From assembly GCA_948099385.1 (NCBI GenBank), contig CANUEZ040000156.1, positions 992,001 through 1,056,000 of the forward strand: a stretch of 64,000 nt of DNA, written 5' to 3'. The stretch's first letter is position 1. Every line of letters starts with the position of its first letter. The notes under the pieces were generated by a model. The model saw only the letters and a list, made by a program, of their open reading frames with translations, made no database searches and had not been told where the DNA came from. Shown one piece after another: positions 24,301 through 38,684 of the stretch. The stretch is from Fasciola hepatica. Its lineage: Eukaryota > Platyhelminthes > Trematoda > Plagiorchiida > Fasciolidae. Position numbers and translations under genes: made by a program.

Positions 24301-27300
24301 TCATGCACACTACACTGCCACTTGACGAGAAAGAACAAATCAATTGAGAATAGTTATAATAAACAAAATACCACATGTAAACCTCAATCAACACAATCAA
24401 TCACATCGAGTACGCACGAGCAGATAATTAGGCTTGCCTAAATTCCCAACACGACACCAAGCGTTCACACTCAGTTTTACTCCAACTGATCACACATCGT
24501 ACGCATGTGATTTGCGACAGCCATATGCGACATGTGCATCACGGAACCACAGTGTACGGATGATGCGAGACACAGAAAAGCACCAGATGCACGGGAAAGC
24601 GCGCGCATGCAAGTACGGACGAAACATACTACTGACACGGGAGCATTCAGTAGATAACTATTTAGCTCGTCTCGCACACAATCATGCTCGTCGTGTGCAA
24701 TCCTGCTGCAAAGGGAGGAGATGAATTGGATAACTTATTCTTCATTCGCATCCAGTTGAGTTTGGATTGCTCGGGGTTGCTGAATTGGTCTTTTGATCAT
24801 TTGTGTGGGTTTGATTTAGTCAGAGTACAATGCTAGTCGGTCTTGTGTGCAACTGGTCTGGTCAACTAGGTTTTGCAGTTCGCATTTAAGATCGTACTTC
24901 TAGGGATCATTCCTACAGTACGTATCACCAGGACGTCAGTCAAACTGACCCGTCCACCCAACCGCGATGACGATCCGCATGGCCTAGTCCCGAGCGTGAT
25001 CCGGGTGTGTGGCTGTCCGTCGGCCTGACCTAGCGCGTGCTTGTTGCTGGCTTGCTCGAATCAGCGGCCGTGTGAGCGTCACGCGTGCATGGTCTGATTG
25101 AACGGACTCGGCCGCCTCCTCGGTTGATCGTCCGGCCCGATCGGGAATGGGGTACGCAGTTATGCGTATCTCATACACCCGATTCGGCCTGGAGGAACTG
25201 GCCTGTGCTGAGCGGCTATTTCATCAAATAACACAATTACACCAACTTATTACAAACTAAAATCAACAACACACATCAAATACTATATGACCAAATCAAA
25301 CTATTAACACGAACACGATCATGCACACTACACTGCCACTTGACGAGAAAGAACAAATCAATTGAGAATAGTTATAATAAACAAAATACCACATGTAAAC
25401 CTCAATCAACACAATCAATCACATCGAGTACGCACGAGCAGATAATTAGGCTTGCCTAAATTCCCAACACGACACCAAGCGTTCACACTCAGTTTTACTC
25501 CAACTGATCACACATCGTACGCATGTGATTTGCGACAGCCATATGCGACATGTGCATCACGGAACCACAGTGTACGGATGATGCGAGACACAGAAAAGCA
25601 CCAGATGCACGGGAAAGCGCGCGCATGCAAGTACGGACGAAACATACTACTGACACGGGAGCATTCAGTAGATAACTATTTAGCTCGTCTCGCACACAAT
25701 CATGCTCGTCGTGTGCAATCCTGCTGCAAAGGGAGGAGATGAATTGGATAACTTATTCTTCATTCGCATCCAGTTGAGTTTGGATTGCTCGGGGTTGCTG
25801 AATTGGTCTTTTGATCATTTGTGTGGGTTTGATTTAGTCAGAGTACAATGCTAGTCGGTCTTGTGTGCAACTGGTCTGGTCAACTAGGTTTTGCAGTTCG
25901 CATTTAAGATCGTACTTCTAGGGATCATTCCTACAGTACGTATCACCAGGACGTCAGTCAAACTGACCCGTCCACCCAACCGCGATGACGATCCGCATGG
26001 CCTAGTCCCGAGCGTGATCCGGGTGTGTGGCTGTCCGTCGGCCTGACCTAGCGCGTGCTTGTTGCTGGCTTGCTCGAATCAGCGGCCGTGTGAGCGTCAC
26101 GCGTGCATGGTCTGATTGAACGGACTCGGCCGCCTCCTCGGTTGATCGTCCGGCCCGATCGGGAATGGGGTACGCAGTTATGCGTATCTCATACACCCGA
26201 TTCGGCCTGGAGGAACTGGCCTGTGCTGAGCGGCTATTTCATCAAATAACACAATTACACCAACTTATTACAAACTAAAATCAACAACACACATCAAATA
26301 CTATATGACCAAATCAAACTATTAACACGAACACGATCATGCACACTACACTGCCACTTGACGAGAAAGAACAAATCAATTGAGAATAGTTATAATAAAC
26401 AAAATACCACATGTAAACCTCAATCAACACAATCAATCACATCGAGTACGCACGAGCAGATAATTAGGCTTGCCTAAATTCCCAACACGACACCAAGCGT
26501 TCACACTCAGTTTTACTCCAACTGATCACACATCGTACGCATGTGATTTGCGACAGCCATATGCGACATGTGCATCACGGAACCACAGTGTACGGATGAT
26601 GCGAGACACAGAAAAGCACCAGATGCACGGGAAAGCGCGCGCATGCAAGTACGGACGAAACATACTACTGACACGGGAGCATTCAGTAGATAACTATTTA
26701 GCTCGTCTCGCACACAATCATGCTCGTCGTGTGCAATCCTGCTGCAAAGGGAGGAGATGAATTGGATAACTTATTCTTCATTCGCATCCAGTTGAGTTTG
26801 GATTGCTCGGGGTTGTTGAATTGGTCTTTTGATCATTTGTGTGGGTTTGATTTAGTCAGAGTACAATGCTAGTCGGTCTTGTGTGCAACTGGTCTGGTCA
26901 ACTAGGTTTTGCAGTTCGCATTTAAGATCGTACTTCTAGGGATCATTCCTACAGTACGTATCACCAGGACGTCAGTCAAACTGACCCGTCCACCCAACCG
27001 CGATGACGATCCGCATGGCCTAGTCCCGAACGTGATCCGGGTGTGTGGCTGTCCGTCGGCCTGACCTAGCGCGTGCTTGTTGCTGGCTTGCTCGAATCAG
27101 CGGCCGTGTGAGCGTCACGCGTGCATGGTCTGATTGGACGGACTCGGCCGCCTCCTCGGTTGATCGTCCGGCCCGATCGGGAATGGGGTACGCAGTTATG
27201 CGTATCTCATACACCCGATTCGGCCTGGAGGAACTGGCCTGTGCTGAGCGGCTATTTCATCAAATAACACAATTACACCAACTTATTACAAACTAAAATC

Positions 27301-30300
27301 AACAACACACATCAAATACTATATGACCAAATCAAACTATTAACACGAACACGATCATGCACACTACACTGCCACTTGACGAGAAAGAACAAATCAATTG
27401 AGAATAGTTATAATAAACAAAATACCACATGTAAACCTCAATCAACACAATCAATCACATCGAGTACGCACGAGCAGATAATTAGGCTTGCCTAAATTCC
27501 CAACACGACACCAAGCGTTCACACTCAGTTTTACTCCAACTGATCACACATCGTACGCATGTGATTTGCGACAGCCATATGCGACATGTGCATCACGGAA
27601 CCACAGTGTACGGATGATGCGAGACACAGAAAAGCACCAGATGCACGGGAAAGCGCGCGCATGCAAGTACGGACGAAACATACTACTGACACGGGAGCAT
27701 TCAGTAGATAACTATTTAGCTCGTCTCGCACACAATCATGCTCGTCGTGTGCAATCCTGCTGCAAAGGGAGGAGATGAATTGGATAACTTATTCTTCATT
27801 CGCATCCAGTTGAGTTTGGATTGCTCGGGGTTGCTGAATTGGTCTTTTGATCATTTGTGTGGGTTTGATTTAGTCAGAGTACAATGCTAGTCGGTCTTGT
27901 GTGCAACTGGTCTGGTCAACTAGGTTTTGCAGTTCGCATTTAAGATCGTACTTCTAGGGATCATTCCTACAGTACGTATCACCAGGACGTCAGTCAAACT
28001 GACCCGTCCACCCAACCGCGATGACGATCCGCATGGCCTAGTCCCGAACGTGATCCGGGTGTGTGGCTGCCCGTCGGCCTGACCTAGCGCGTGCTTGTTG
28101 CTGGCTTGCTCGAATCAGCGGCCGTGTGAGCGTCACGCGTGCATGGTCTGATTGAACGGACTCGGCCGCCTCCTCGGTTGATCGTCCGGCCCGATCGGGA
28201 ATGGGGTACGCAGTTATGCGTATCTCATACACCCGATTCGGCCTGGAGGAACTGGCCTGTGCTGAGCGGCTATTTCATCAAATAACACAATTACACCAAC
28301 TTATTACAAACTAAAATCAACAACACACATCAAATACTATATGACCAAATCAAACTATTAACACGAACACGATCATGCACACTACACTGCCACTTGACGA
28401 GAAAGAACAAATCAATTGAGAATAGTTATAATAAACAAAATACCACATGTAAACCTCAATCAACACAATCAATCACATCGAGTACGCACGAGCAGATAAT
28501 TAGGCTTGCCTAAATTCCCAACACGACACCAAGCGTTCACACTCAGTTTTACTCCAACTGATCACACATCGTACGCATGTGATTTGCGACAGCCATATGC
28601 GACATGTGCATCACGGAACCACAGTGTACGGATGATGCGAGACACAGAAAAGCACCAGATGCACGGGAAAGCGCGCGCATGCAAGTACGGACGAAACATA
28701 CTACTGACACGGGAGCATTCAGTAGATAACTATTTAGCTCGTCTCGCACACAATCATGCTCGTCGTGTGCAATCCTGCTGCAAAGGGAGGAGATGAATTG
28801 GATAACTTATTCTTCATTCGCATCCAGTTGAGTTTGGATTGCTCGGGGTTGCTGAATTGGTCTTTTGATCATTTGTGTGGGTTTGATTTAGTCAGAGTAC
28901 AATGCTAGTCGGTCTTGTGTGCAACTGGTCTGGTCAACTAGGTTTTGCAGTTCGCATTTAAGATCGTACTTCTAGGGATCATTCCTACAGTACGTATCAC
29001 CAGGACGTCAGTCAAACTGACCCGTCCACCCAACCGCGATGACGATCCGCATGGCCTAGTCCCGAACGTGATCCGGGTGTGTGGCTGTCCGTCGGCCTGA
29101 CCTAGCGCGTGCTTGTTGCTGGCTTGCTCGAATCAGCGGCCGTGTGAGCGTCACGCGTGCATGGTCTGATTGAACGGACTCGGCCGCCTCCTCGGTTGAT
29201 CGTCCGGCCCGATCGGGAATGGGGTACGCAGTTATGCGTATCTCATACACCCGATTCGGCCTGGAGGAACTGGCCTGTGCTGAGCGGCTATTTCATCAAA
29301 TAACACAATTACACCAACTTATTACAAACTAAAATCAACAACACACATCAAATACTATATGACCAAATCAAACTATTAACACGAACACGATCATGCACAC
29401 TACACTGCCACTTGACGAGAAAGAACAAATCAATTGAGAATAGTTATAATAAACAAAATACCACATGTAAACCTCAATCAACACAATCAATCACATCGAG
29501 TACGCACGAGCAGATAATTAGGCTTGCCTAAATTCCCAACACGACACCAAGCGTTCACACTCAGTTTTACTCCAACTGATCACACATCGTACGCATGTGA
29601 TTTGCGACAGCCATATGCGACATGTGCATCACGGAACCACAGTGTACGGATGATGCGAGACACAGAAAAGCACCAGATGCACGGGAAAGCGCGCGCATGC
29701 AAGTACGGACGAAACATACTACTGACACGGGAGCATTCAGTAGATAACTATTTAGCTCGTCTCGCACACAATCATGCTCGTCGTGTGCAATCCTGCTGCA
29801 AAGGGAGGAGATGAATTGGATAACTTATTCTTCATTCGCATCCAGTTGAGTTTGGATTGCTCGGGGTTGCTGAATTGGTCTTTTGATCATTTGTGTGGGT
29901 TTGATTTAGTCAGAGTACAATGCTAGTCGGTCTTGTGTGCAACTGGTCTGGTCAACTAGGTTTTGCAGTTCGCATTTAAGATCGTACTTCTAGGGATCAT
30001 TCCTACAGTACGTATCACCAGGACGTCAGTCAAACTGACCCGTCCACCCAACCGCGATGACGATCCGCATGGCCTAGTCCCGAACGTGATCCGGGTGTGT
30101 GGCTGCCCGTCGGCCTGACCTAGCGCGTGCTTGTTGCTGGCTTGCTCGAATCAGCGGCCGTGTGAGCGTCACGCGTGCATGGTCTGATTGAACGGACTCG
30201 GCCGCCTCCTCGGTTGATCGTCCGGCCCGATCGGGAATGGGGTACGCAGTTATGCGTATCTCATACACCCGATTCGGCCTGGAGGAACTGGCCTGTGCTG

Positions 30301-33300
30301 AGCGGCTATTTCATCAAATAACACAATTACACCAACTTATTACAAACTAAAATCAACAACACACATCAAATACTATATGACCAAATCAAACTATTAACAC
30401 GAACACGATCATGCACACTACACTGCCACTTGACGAGAAAGAACAAATCAATTGAGAATAGTTATAATAAACAAAATACCACATGTAAACCTCAATCAAC
30501 ACAATCAATCACATCGAGTACGCACGAGCAGATAATTAGGCTTGCCTAAATTCCCAACACGACACCAAGCGTTCACACTCAGTTTTACTCCAACTGATCA
30601 CACATCGTACGCATGTGATTTGCGACAGCCATATGCGACATGTGCATCACGGAACCACAGTGTACGGATGATGCGAGACACAGAAAAGCACCAGATGCAC
30701 GGGAAAGCGCGCGCATGCAAGTACGGACGAAACATACTACTGACACGGGAGCATTCAGTAGATAACTATTTAGCTCGTCTCGCACACAATCATGCTCGTC
30801 GTGTGCAATCCTGCTGCAAAGGGAGGAGATGAATTGGATAACTTATTCTTCATTCGCATCCAGTTGAGTTTGGATTGCTCGGGGTTGCTGAATTGGTCTT
30901 TTGATCATTTGTGTGGGTTTGATTTAGTCAGAGTACAATGCTAGTCGGTCTTGTGTGCAACTGGTCTGGTCAACTAGGTTTTGCAGTTCGCATTTAAGAT
31001 CGTACTTCTAGGGATCATTCCTACAGTACGTATCACCAGGACGTCAGTCAAACTGACCCGTCCACCCAACCGCGATGACGATCCGCATGGCCTAGTCCCG
31101 AACGTGATCCGGGTGTGTGGCTGTCCGTCGGCCTGACCTAGCGCGTGCTTGTTGCTGGCTTGCTCGAATCAGCGGCCGTGTGAGCGTCACGCGTGCATGG
31201 TCTGATTGAACGGACTCGGCCGCCTCCTCGGTTGATCGTCCGGCCCGATCGGGAATGGGGTACGCAGTTATGCGTATCTCATACACCCGATTCGGCCTGG
31301 AGGAACTGGCCTGTGCTGAGCGGCTATTTCATCAAATAACACAATTACACCAACTTATTACAAACTAAAATCAACAACACACATCAAATACTATATGACC
31401 AAATCAAACTATTAACACGAACACGATCATGCACACTACACTGCCACTTGACGAGAAAGAACAAATCAATTGAGAATAGTTATAATAAACAAAATACCAC
31501 ATGTAAACCTCAATCAACACAATCAATCACATCGAGTACGCACGAGCAGATAATTAGGCTTGCCTAAATTCCCAACACGACACCAAGCGTTCACACTCAG
31601 TTTTACTCCAACTGATCACACATCGTACGCATGTGATTTGCGACAGCCATATGCGACATGTGCATCACGGAACCACAGTGTACGGATGATGCGAGACACA
31701 GAAAAGCACCAGATGCACGGGAAAGCGCGCGCATGCAAGTACGGACGAAACATACTACTGACACGGGAGCATTCAGTAGATAACTATTTAGCTCGTCTCG
31801 CACACAATCATGCTCGTCGTGTGCAATCCTGCTGCAAAGGGAGGAGATGAATTGGATAACTTATTCTTCATTCGCATCCAGTTGAGTTTGGATTGCTCGG
31901 GGTTGCTGAATTGGTCTTTTGATCATTTGTGTGGGTTTGATTTAGTCAGAGTACAATGCTAGTCGGTCTTGTGTGCAACTGGTCTGGTCAACTAGGTTTT
32001 GCAGTTCGCATTTAAGATCGTACTTCTAGGGATCATTCCTACAGTACGTATCACCAGGACGTCAGTCAAACTGACCCGTCCACCCAACCGCGATGACGAT
32101 CCGCATGGCCTAGTCCCGAACGTGATCCGGGTGTGTGGCTGTCCGTCGGCCTGACCTAGCGCGTGCTTGTTGCTGGCTTGCTCGAATCAGCGGCCGTGTG
32201 AGCGTCACGCGTGCATGGTCTGATTGAACGGACTCGGCCGCCTCCTCGGTTGATCGTCCGGCCCGATCGGGAATGGGGTACGCAGTTATGCGTATCTCAT
32301 ACACCCGATTCGGCCTGGAGGAACTGGCCTGTGCTGAGCGGCTATTTCATCAAATAACACAATTACACCAACTTATTACAAACTAAAATCAACAACACAC
32401 ATCAAATACTATATGACCAAATCAAACTATTAACACGAACACGATCATGCACACTACACTGCCACTTGACGAGAAAGAACAAATCAATTGAGAATAGTTA
32501 TAATAAACAAAATACCACATGTAAACCTCAATCAACACAATCAATCACATCGAGTACGCACGAGCAGATAATTAGGCTTGCCTAAATTCCCAACACGACA
32601 CCAAGCGTTCACACTCAGTTTTACTCCAACTGATCACACATCGTACGCATGTGATTTGCGACAGCCATATGCGACATGTGCATCACGGAACCACAGTGTA
32701 CGGATGATGCGAGACACAGAAAAGCACCAGATGCACGGGAAAGCGCGCGCATGCAAGTACGGACGAAACATACTACTGACACGGGAGCATTCAGTAGATA
32801 ACTATTTAGCTCGTCTCGCACACAATCATGCTCGTCGTGTGCAATCCTGCTGCAAAGGGAGGAGATGAATTGGATAACTTATTCTTCATTCGCATCCAGT
32901 TGAGTTTGGATTGCTCGGGGTTGCTGAATTGGTCTTTTGATCATTTGTGTGGGTTTGATTTAGTCAGAGTACAATGCTAGTCGGTCTTGTGTGCAACTGG
33001 TCTGGTCAACTAGGTTTTGCAGTTCGCATTTAAGATCGTACTTCTAGGGATCATTCCTACAGTACGTATCACCAGGACGTCAGTCAAACTGACCCGTCCA
33101 CCCAACCGCGATGACGATCCGCATGGCCTAGTCCCGAACGTGATCCGGGTGTGTGGCTGCCCGTCGGCCTGACCTAGCGCGTGCTTGTTGCTGGCTTGCT
33201 CGAATCAGCGGCCGTGTGAGCGTCACGCGTGCATGGTCTGATTGAACGGACTCGGCCGCCTCCTCGGTTGATCGTCCGGCCCGATCGGGAATGGGGTACG

Positions 33301-36300
33301 CAGTTATGCGTATCTCATACACCCGATTCGGCCTGGAGGAACTGGCCTGTGCTGAGCGGCTATTTCATCAAATAACACAATTACACCAACTTATTACAAA
33401 CTAAAATCAACAACACACATCAAATACTATATGACCAAATCAAACTATTAACACGAACACGATCATGCACACTACACTGCCACTTGACGAGAAAGAACAA
33501 ATCAATTGAGAATAGTTATAATAAACAAAATACCACATGTAAACCTCAATCAACACAATCAATCACATCGAGTACGCACGAGCAGATAATTAGGCTTGCC
33601 TAAATTCCCAACACGACACCAAGCGTTCACACTCAGTTTTACTCCAACTGATCACACATCGTACGCATGTGATTTGCGACAGCCATATGCGACATGTGCA
33701 TCACGGAACCACAGTGTACGGATGATGCGAGACACAGAAAAGCACCAGATGCACGGGAAAGCGCGCGCATGCAAGTACGGACGAAACATACTACTGACAC
33801 GGGAGCATTCAGTAGATAACTATTTAGCTCGTCTCGCACACAATCATGCTCGTCGTGTGCAATCCTGCTGCAAAGGGAGGAGATGAATTGGATAACTTAT
33901 TCTTCATTCGCATCCAGTTGAGTTTGGATTGCTCGGGGTTGCTGAATTGGTCTTTTGATCATTTGTGTGGGTTTGATTTAGTCAGAGTACAATGCTAGTC
34001 GGTCTTGTGTGCAACTGGTCTGGTCAACTAGGTTTTGCAGTTCGCATTTAAGATCGTACTTCTAGGGATCATTCCTACAGTACGTATCACCAGGACGTCA
34101 GTCAAACTGACCCGTCCACCCAACCGCGATGACGATCCGCATGGCCTAGTCCCGAACGTGATCCGGGTGTGTGGCTGTCCGTCGGCCTGACCTAGCGCGT
34201 GCTTGTTGCTGGCTTGCTCGAATCAGCGGCCGTGTGAGCGTCACGCGTGCATGGTCTGATTGAACGGACTCGGCCGCCTCCTCGGTTGATCGTCCGGCCC
34301 GATCGGGAATGGGGTACGCAGTTATGCGTATCTCATACACCCGATTCGGCCTGGAGGAACTGGCCTGTGCTGAGCGGCTATTTCATCAAATAACACAATT
34401 ACACCAACTTATTACAAACTAAAATCAACAACACACATCAAATACTATATGACCAAATCAAACTATTAACACGAACACGATCATGCACACTACACTGCCA
34501 CTTGACGAGAAAGAACAAATCAATTGAGAATAGTTATAATAAACAAAATACCACATGTAAACCTCAATCAACACAATCAATCACATCGAGTACGCACGAG
34601 CAGATAATTAGGCTTGCCTAAATTCCCAACACGACACCAAGCGTTCACACTCAGTTTTACTCCAACTGATCACACATCGTACGCATGTGATTTGCGACAG
34701 CCATATGCGACATGTGCATCACGGAACCACAGTGTACGGATGATGCGAGACACAGAAAAGCACCAGATGCACGGGAAAGCGCGCGCATGCAAGTACGGAC
34801 GAAACATACTACTGACACGGGAGCATTCAGTAGATAACTATTTAGCTCGTCTCGCACACAATCATGCTCGTCGTGTGCAATCCTGCTGCAAAGGGAGGAG
34901 ATGAATTGGATAACTTATTCTTCATTCGCATCCAGTTGAGTTTGGATTGCTCGGGGTTGCTGAATTGGTCTTTTGATCATTTGTGTGGGTTTGATTTAGT
35001 CAGAGTACAATGCTAGTCGGTCTTGTGTGCAACTGGTCTGGTCAACTAGGTTTTGCAGTTCGCATTTAAGATCGTACTTCTAGGGATCATTCCTACAGTA
35101 CGTATCACCAGGACGTCAGTCAAACTGACCCGTCCACCCAACCGCGATGACGATCCGCATGGCCTAGTCCCGAACGTGATCCGGGTGTGTGGCTGTCCGT
35201 CGGCCTGACCTAGCGCGTGCTTGTTGCTGGCTTGCTCGAATCAGCGGCCGTGTGAGCGTCACGCGTGCATGGTCTGATTGAACGGACTCGGCCGCCTCCT
35301 CGGTTGATCGTCCGGCCCGATCGGGAATGGGGTACGCAGTTATGCGTATCTCATACACCCGATTCGGCCTGGAGGAACTGGCCTGTGCTGAGCGGCTATT
35401 TCATCAAATAACACAATTACACCAACTTATTACAAACTAAAATCAACAACACACATCAAATACTATATGACCAAATCAAACTATTAACACGAACACGATC
35501 ATGCACACTACACTGCCACTTGACGAGAAAGAACAAATCAATTGAGAATAGTTATAATAAACAAAATACCACATGTAAACCTCAATCAACACAATCAATC
35601 ACATCGAGTACGCACGAGCAGATAATTAGGCTTGCCTAAATTCCCAACACGACACCAAGCGTTCACACTCAGTTTTACTCCAACTGATCACACATCGTAC
35701 GCATGTGATTTGCGACAGCCATATGCGACATGTGCATCACGGAACCACAGTGTACGGATGATGCGAGACACAGAAAAGCACCAGATGCACGGGAAAGCGC
35801 GCGCATGCAAGTACGGACGAAACATACTACTGACACGGGAGCATTCAGTAGATAACTATTTAGCTCGTCTCGCACACAATCATGCTCGTCGTGTGCAATC
35901 CTGCTGCAAAGGGAGGAGATGAATTGGATAACTTATTCTTCATTCGCATCCAGTTGAGTTTGGATTGCTCGGGGTTGCTGAATTGGTCTTTTGATCATTT
36001 GTGTGGGTTTGATTTAGTCAGAGTACAATGCTAGTCGGTCTTGTGTGCAACTGGTCTGGTCAACTAGGTTTTGCAGTTCGCATTTAAGATCGTACTTCTA
36101 GGGATCATTCCTACAGTACGTATCACCAGGACGTCAGTCAAACTGACCCGTCCACCCAACCGCGATGACGATCCGCATGGCCTAGTCCCGAACGTGATCC
36201 GGGTGTGTGGCTGCCCGTCGGCCTGACCTAGCGCGTGCTTGTTGCTGGCTTGCTCGAATCAGCGGCCGTGTGAGCGTCACGCGTGCATGGTCTGATTGAA

Positions 36301-38684
36301 CGGACTCGGCCGCCTCCTCGGTTGATCGTCCGGCCCGATCGGGAATGGGGTACGCAGTTATGCGTATCTCATACACCCGATTCGGCCTGGAGGAACTGGC
36401 CTGTGCTGAGCGGCTATTTCATCAAATAACACAATTACACCAACTTATTACAAACTAAAATCAACAACACACATCAAATACTATATGACCAAATCAAACT
36501 ATTAACACGAACACGATCATGCACACTACACTGCCACTTGACGAGAAAGAACAAATCAATTGAGAATAGTTATAATAAACAAAATACCACATGTAAACCT
36601 CAATCAACACAATCAATCACATCGAGTACGCACGAGCAGATAATTAGGCTTGCCTAAATTCCCAACACGACACCAAGCGTTCACACTCAGTTTTACTCCA
36701 ACTGATCACACATCGTACGCATGTGATTTGCGACAGCCATATGCGACATGTGCATCACGGAACCACAGTGTACGGATGATGCGAGACACAGAAAAGCACC
36801 AGATGCACGGGAAAGCGCGCGCATGCAAGTACGGACGAAACATACTACTGACACGGGAGCATTCAGTAGATAACTATTTAGCTCGTCTCGCACACAATCA
36901 TGCTCGTCGTGTGCAATCCTGCTGCAAAGGGAGGAGATGAATTGGATAACTTATTCTTCATTCGCATCCAGTTGAGTTTGGATTGCTCGGGGTTGCTGAA
37001 TTGGTCTTTTGATCATTTGTGTGGGTTTGATTTAGTCAGAGTACAATGCTAGTCGGTCTTGTGTGCAACTGGTCTGGTCAACTAGGTTTTGCAGTTCGCA
37101 TTTAAGATCGTACTTCTAGGGATCATTCCTACAGTACGTATCACCAGGACGTCAGTCAAACTGACCCGTCCACCCAACCGCGATGACGATCCGCATGGCC
37201 TAGTCCCGAACGTGATCCGGGTGTGTGGCTGCCCGTCGGCCTGACCTAGCGCGTGCTTGTTGCTGGCTTGCTCGAATCAGCGGCCGTGTGAGCGTCACGC
37301 GTGCATGGTCTGATTGAACGGACTCGGCCGCCTCCTCGGTTGATCGTCCGGCCCGATCGGGAATGGGGTACGCAGTTATGCGTATCTCATACACCCGATT
37401 CGGCCTGGAGGAACTGGCCTGTGCTGAGCGGCTATTTCATCAAATAACACAATTACACCAACTTATTACAAACTAAAATCAACAACACACATCAAATACT
37501 ATATGACCAAATCAAACTATTAACACGAACACGATCATGCACACTACACTGCCACTTGACGAGAAAGAACAAATCAATTGAGAATAGTTATAATAAACAA
37601 AATACCACATGTAAACCTCAATCAACACAATCAATCACATCGAGTACGCACGAGCAGATAATTAGGCTTGCCTAAATTCCCAACACGACACCAAGCGTTC
37701 ACACTCAGTTTTACTCCAACTGATCACACATCGTACGCATGTGATTTGCGACAGCCATATGCGACATGTGCATCACGGAACCACAGTGTACGGATGATGC
37801 GAGACACAGAAAAGCACCAGATGCACGGGAAAGCGCGCGCATGCAAGTACGGACGAAACATACTACTGACACGGGAGCATTCAGTAGATAACTATTTAGC
37901 TCGTCTCGCACACAATCATGCTCGTCGTGTGCAATCCTGCTGCAAAGGGAGGAGATGAATTGGATAACTTATTCTTCATTCGCATCCAGTTGAGTTTGGA
38001 TTGCTCGGGGTTGTTGAATTGGTCTTTTGATCATTTGTGTGGGTTTGATTTAGTCAGAGTACAATGCTAGTCGGTCTTGTGTGCAACTGGTCTGGTCAAC
38101 TAGGTTTTGCAGTTCGCATTTAAGATCGTACTTCTAGGGATCATTCCTACAGTACGTATCACCAGGACGTCAGTCAAACTGACCCGTCCACCCAACCGCG
38201 ATGACGATCCGCATGGCCTAGTCCCGAACGTGATCCGGGTGTGTGGCTGTCCGTCGGCCTGACCTAGCGCGTGCTTGTTGCTGGCTTGCTCGAATCAGCG
38301 GCCGTGTGAGCGTCACGCGTGCATGGTCTGATTGAACGGACTCGGCCGCCTCCTCGGTTGATCGTCCGGCCCGATCGGGAATGGGGTACGCAGTTATGCG
38401 TATCTCATACACCCGATTCGGCCTGGAGGAACTGGCCTGTGCTGAGCGGCTATTTCATCAAATAACACAATTACACCAACTTATTACAAACTAAAATCAA
38501 CAACACACATCAAATACTATATGACCAAATCAAACTATTAACACGAACACGATCATGCACACTACACTGCCACTTGACGAGAAAGAACAAATCAATTGAG
38601 AATAGTTATAATAAACAAAATACCACATGTAAACCTCAATCAACACAATCAATCACATCGAGTACGCACGAGCAGATAATTAGG
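21379..38684. repeat. Array segment, copies 22-38: A562 block with C584 subtype
   Basis: A at u562 is carried by copies 22, 23 and 27-38 (also copy 20 to the left); copies 24-26 have G. Within the A562 copies, C at u584 marks copies 22, 23, 28, 30, 33, 36 and 37. Copies 30-36 therefore read C,T,T,C,T,T,C at u584, a three-copy rhythm. Copies 27 and 38, the first and last of the continuous A562 run, both have T348 while those inside have C348. Copy 27 also has G669. Confidence 0.8.
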
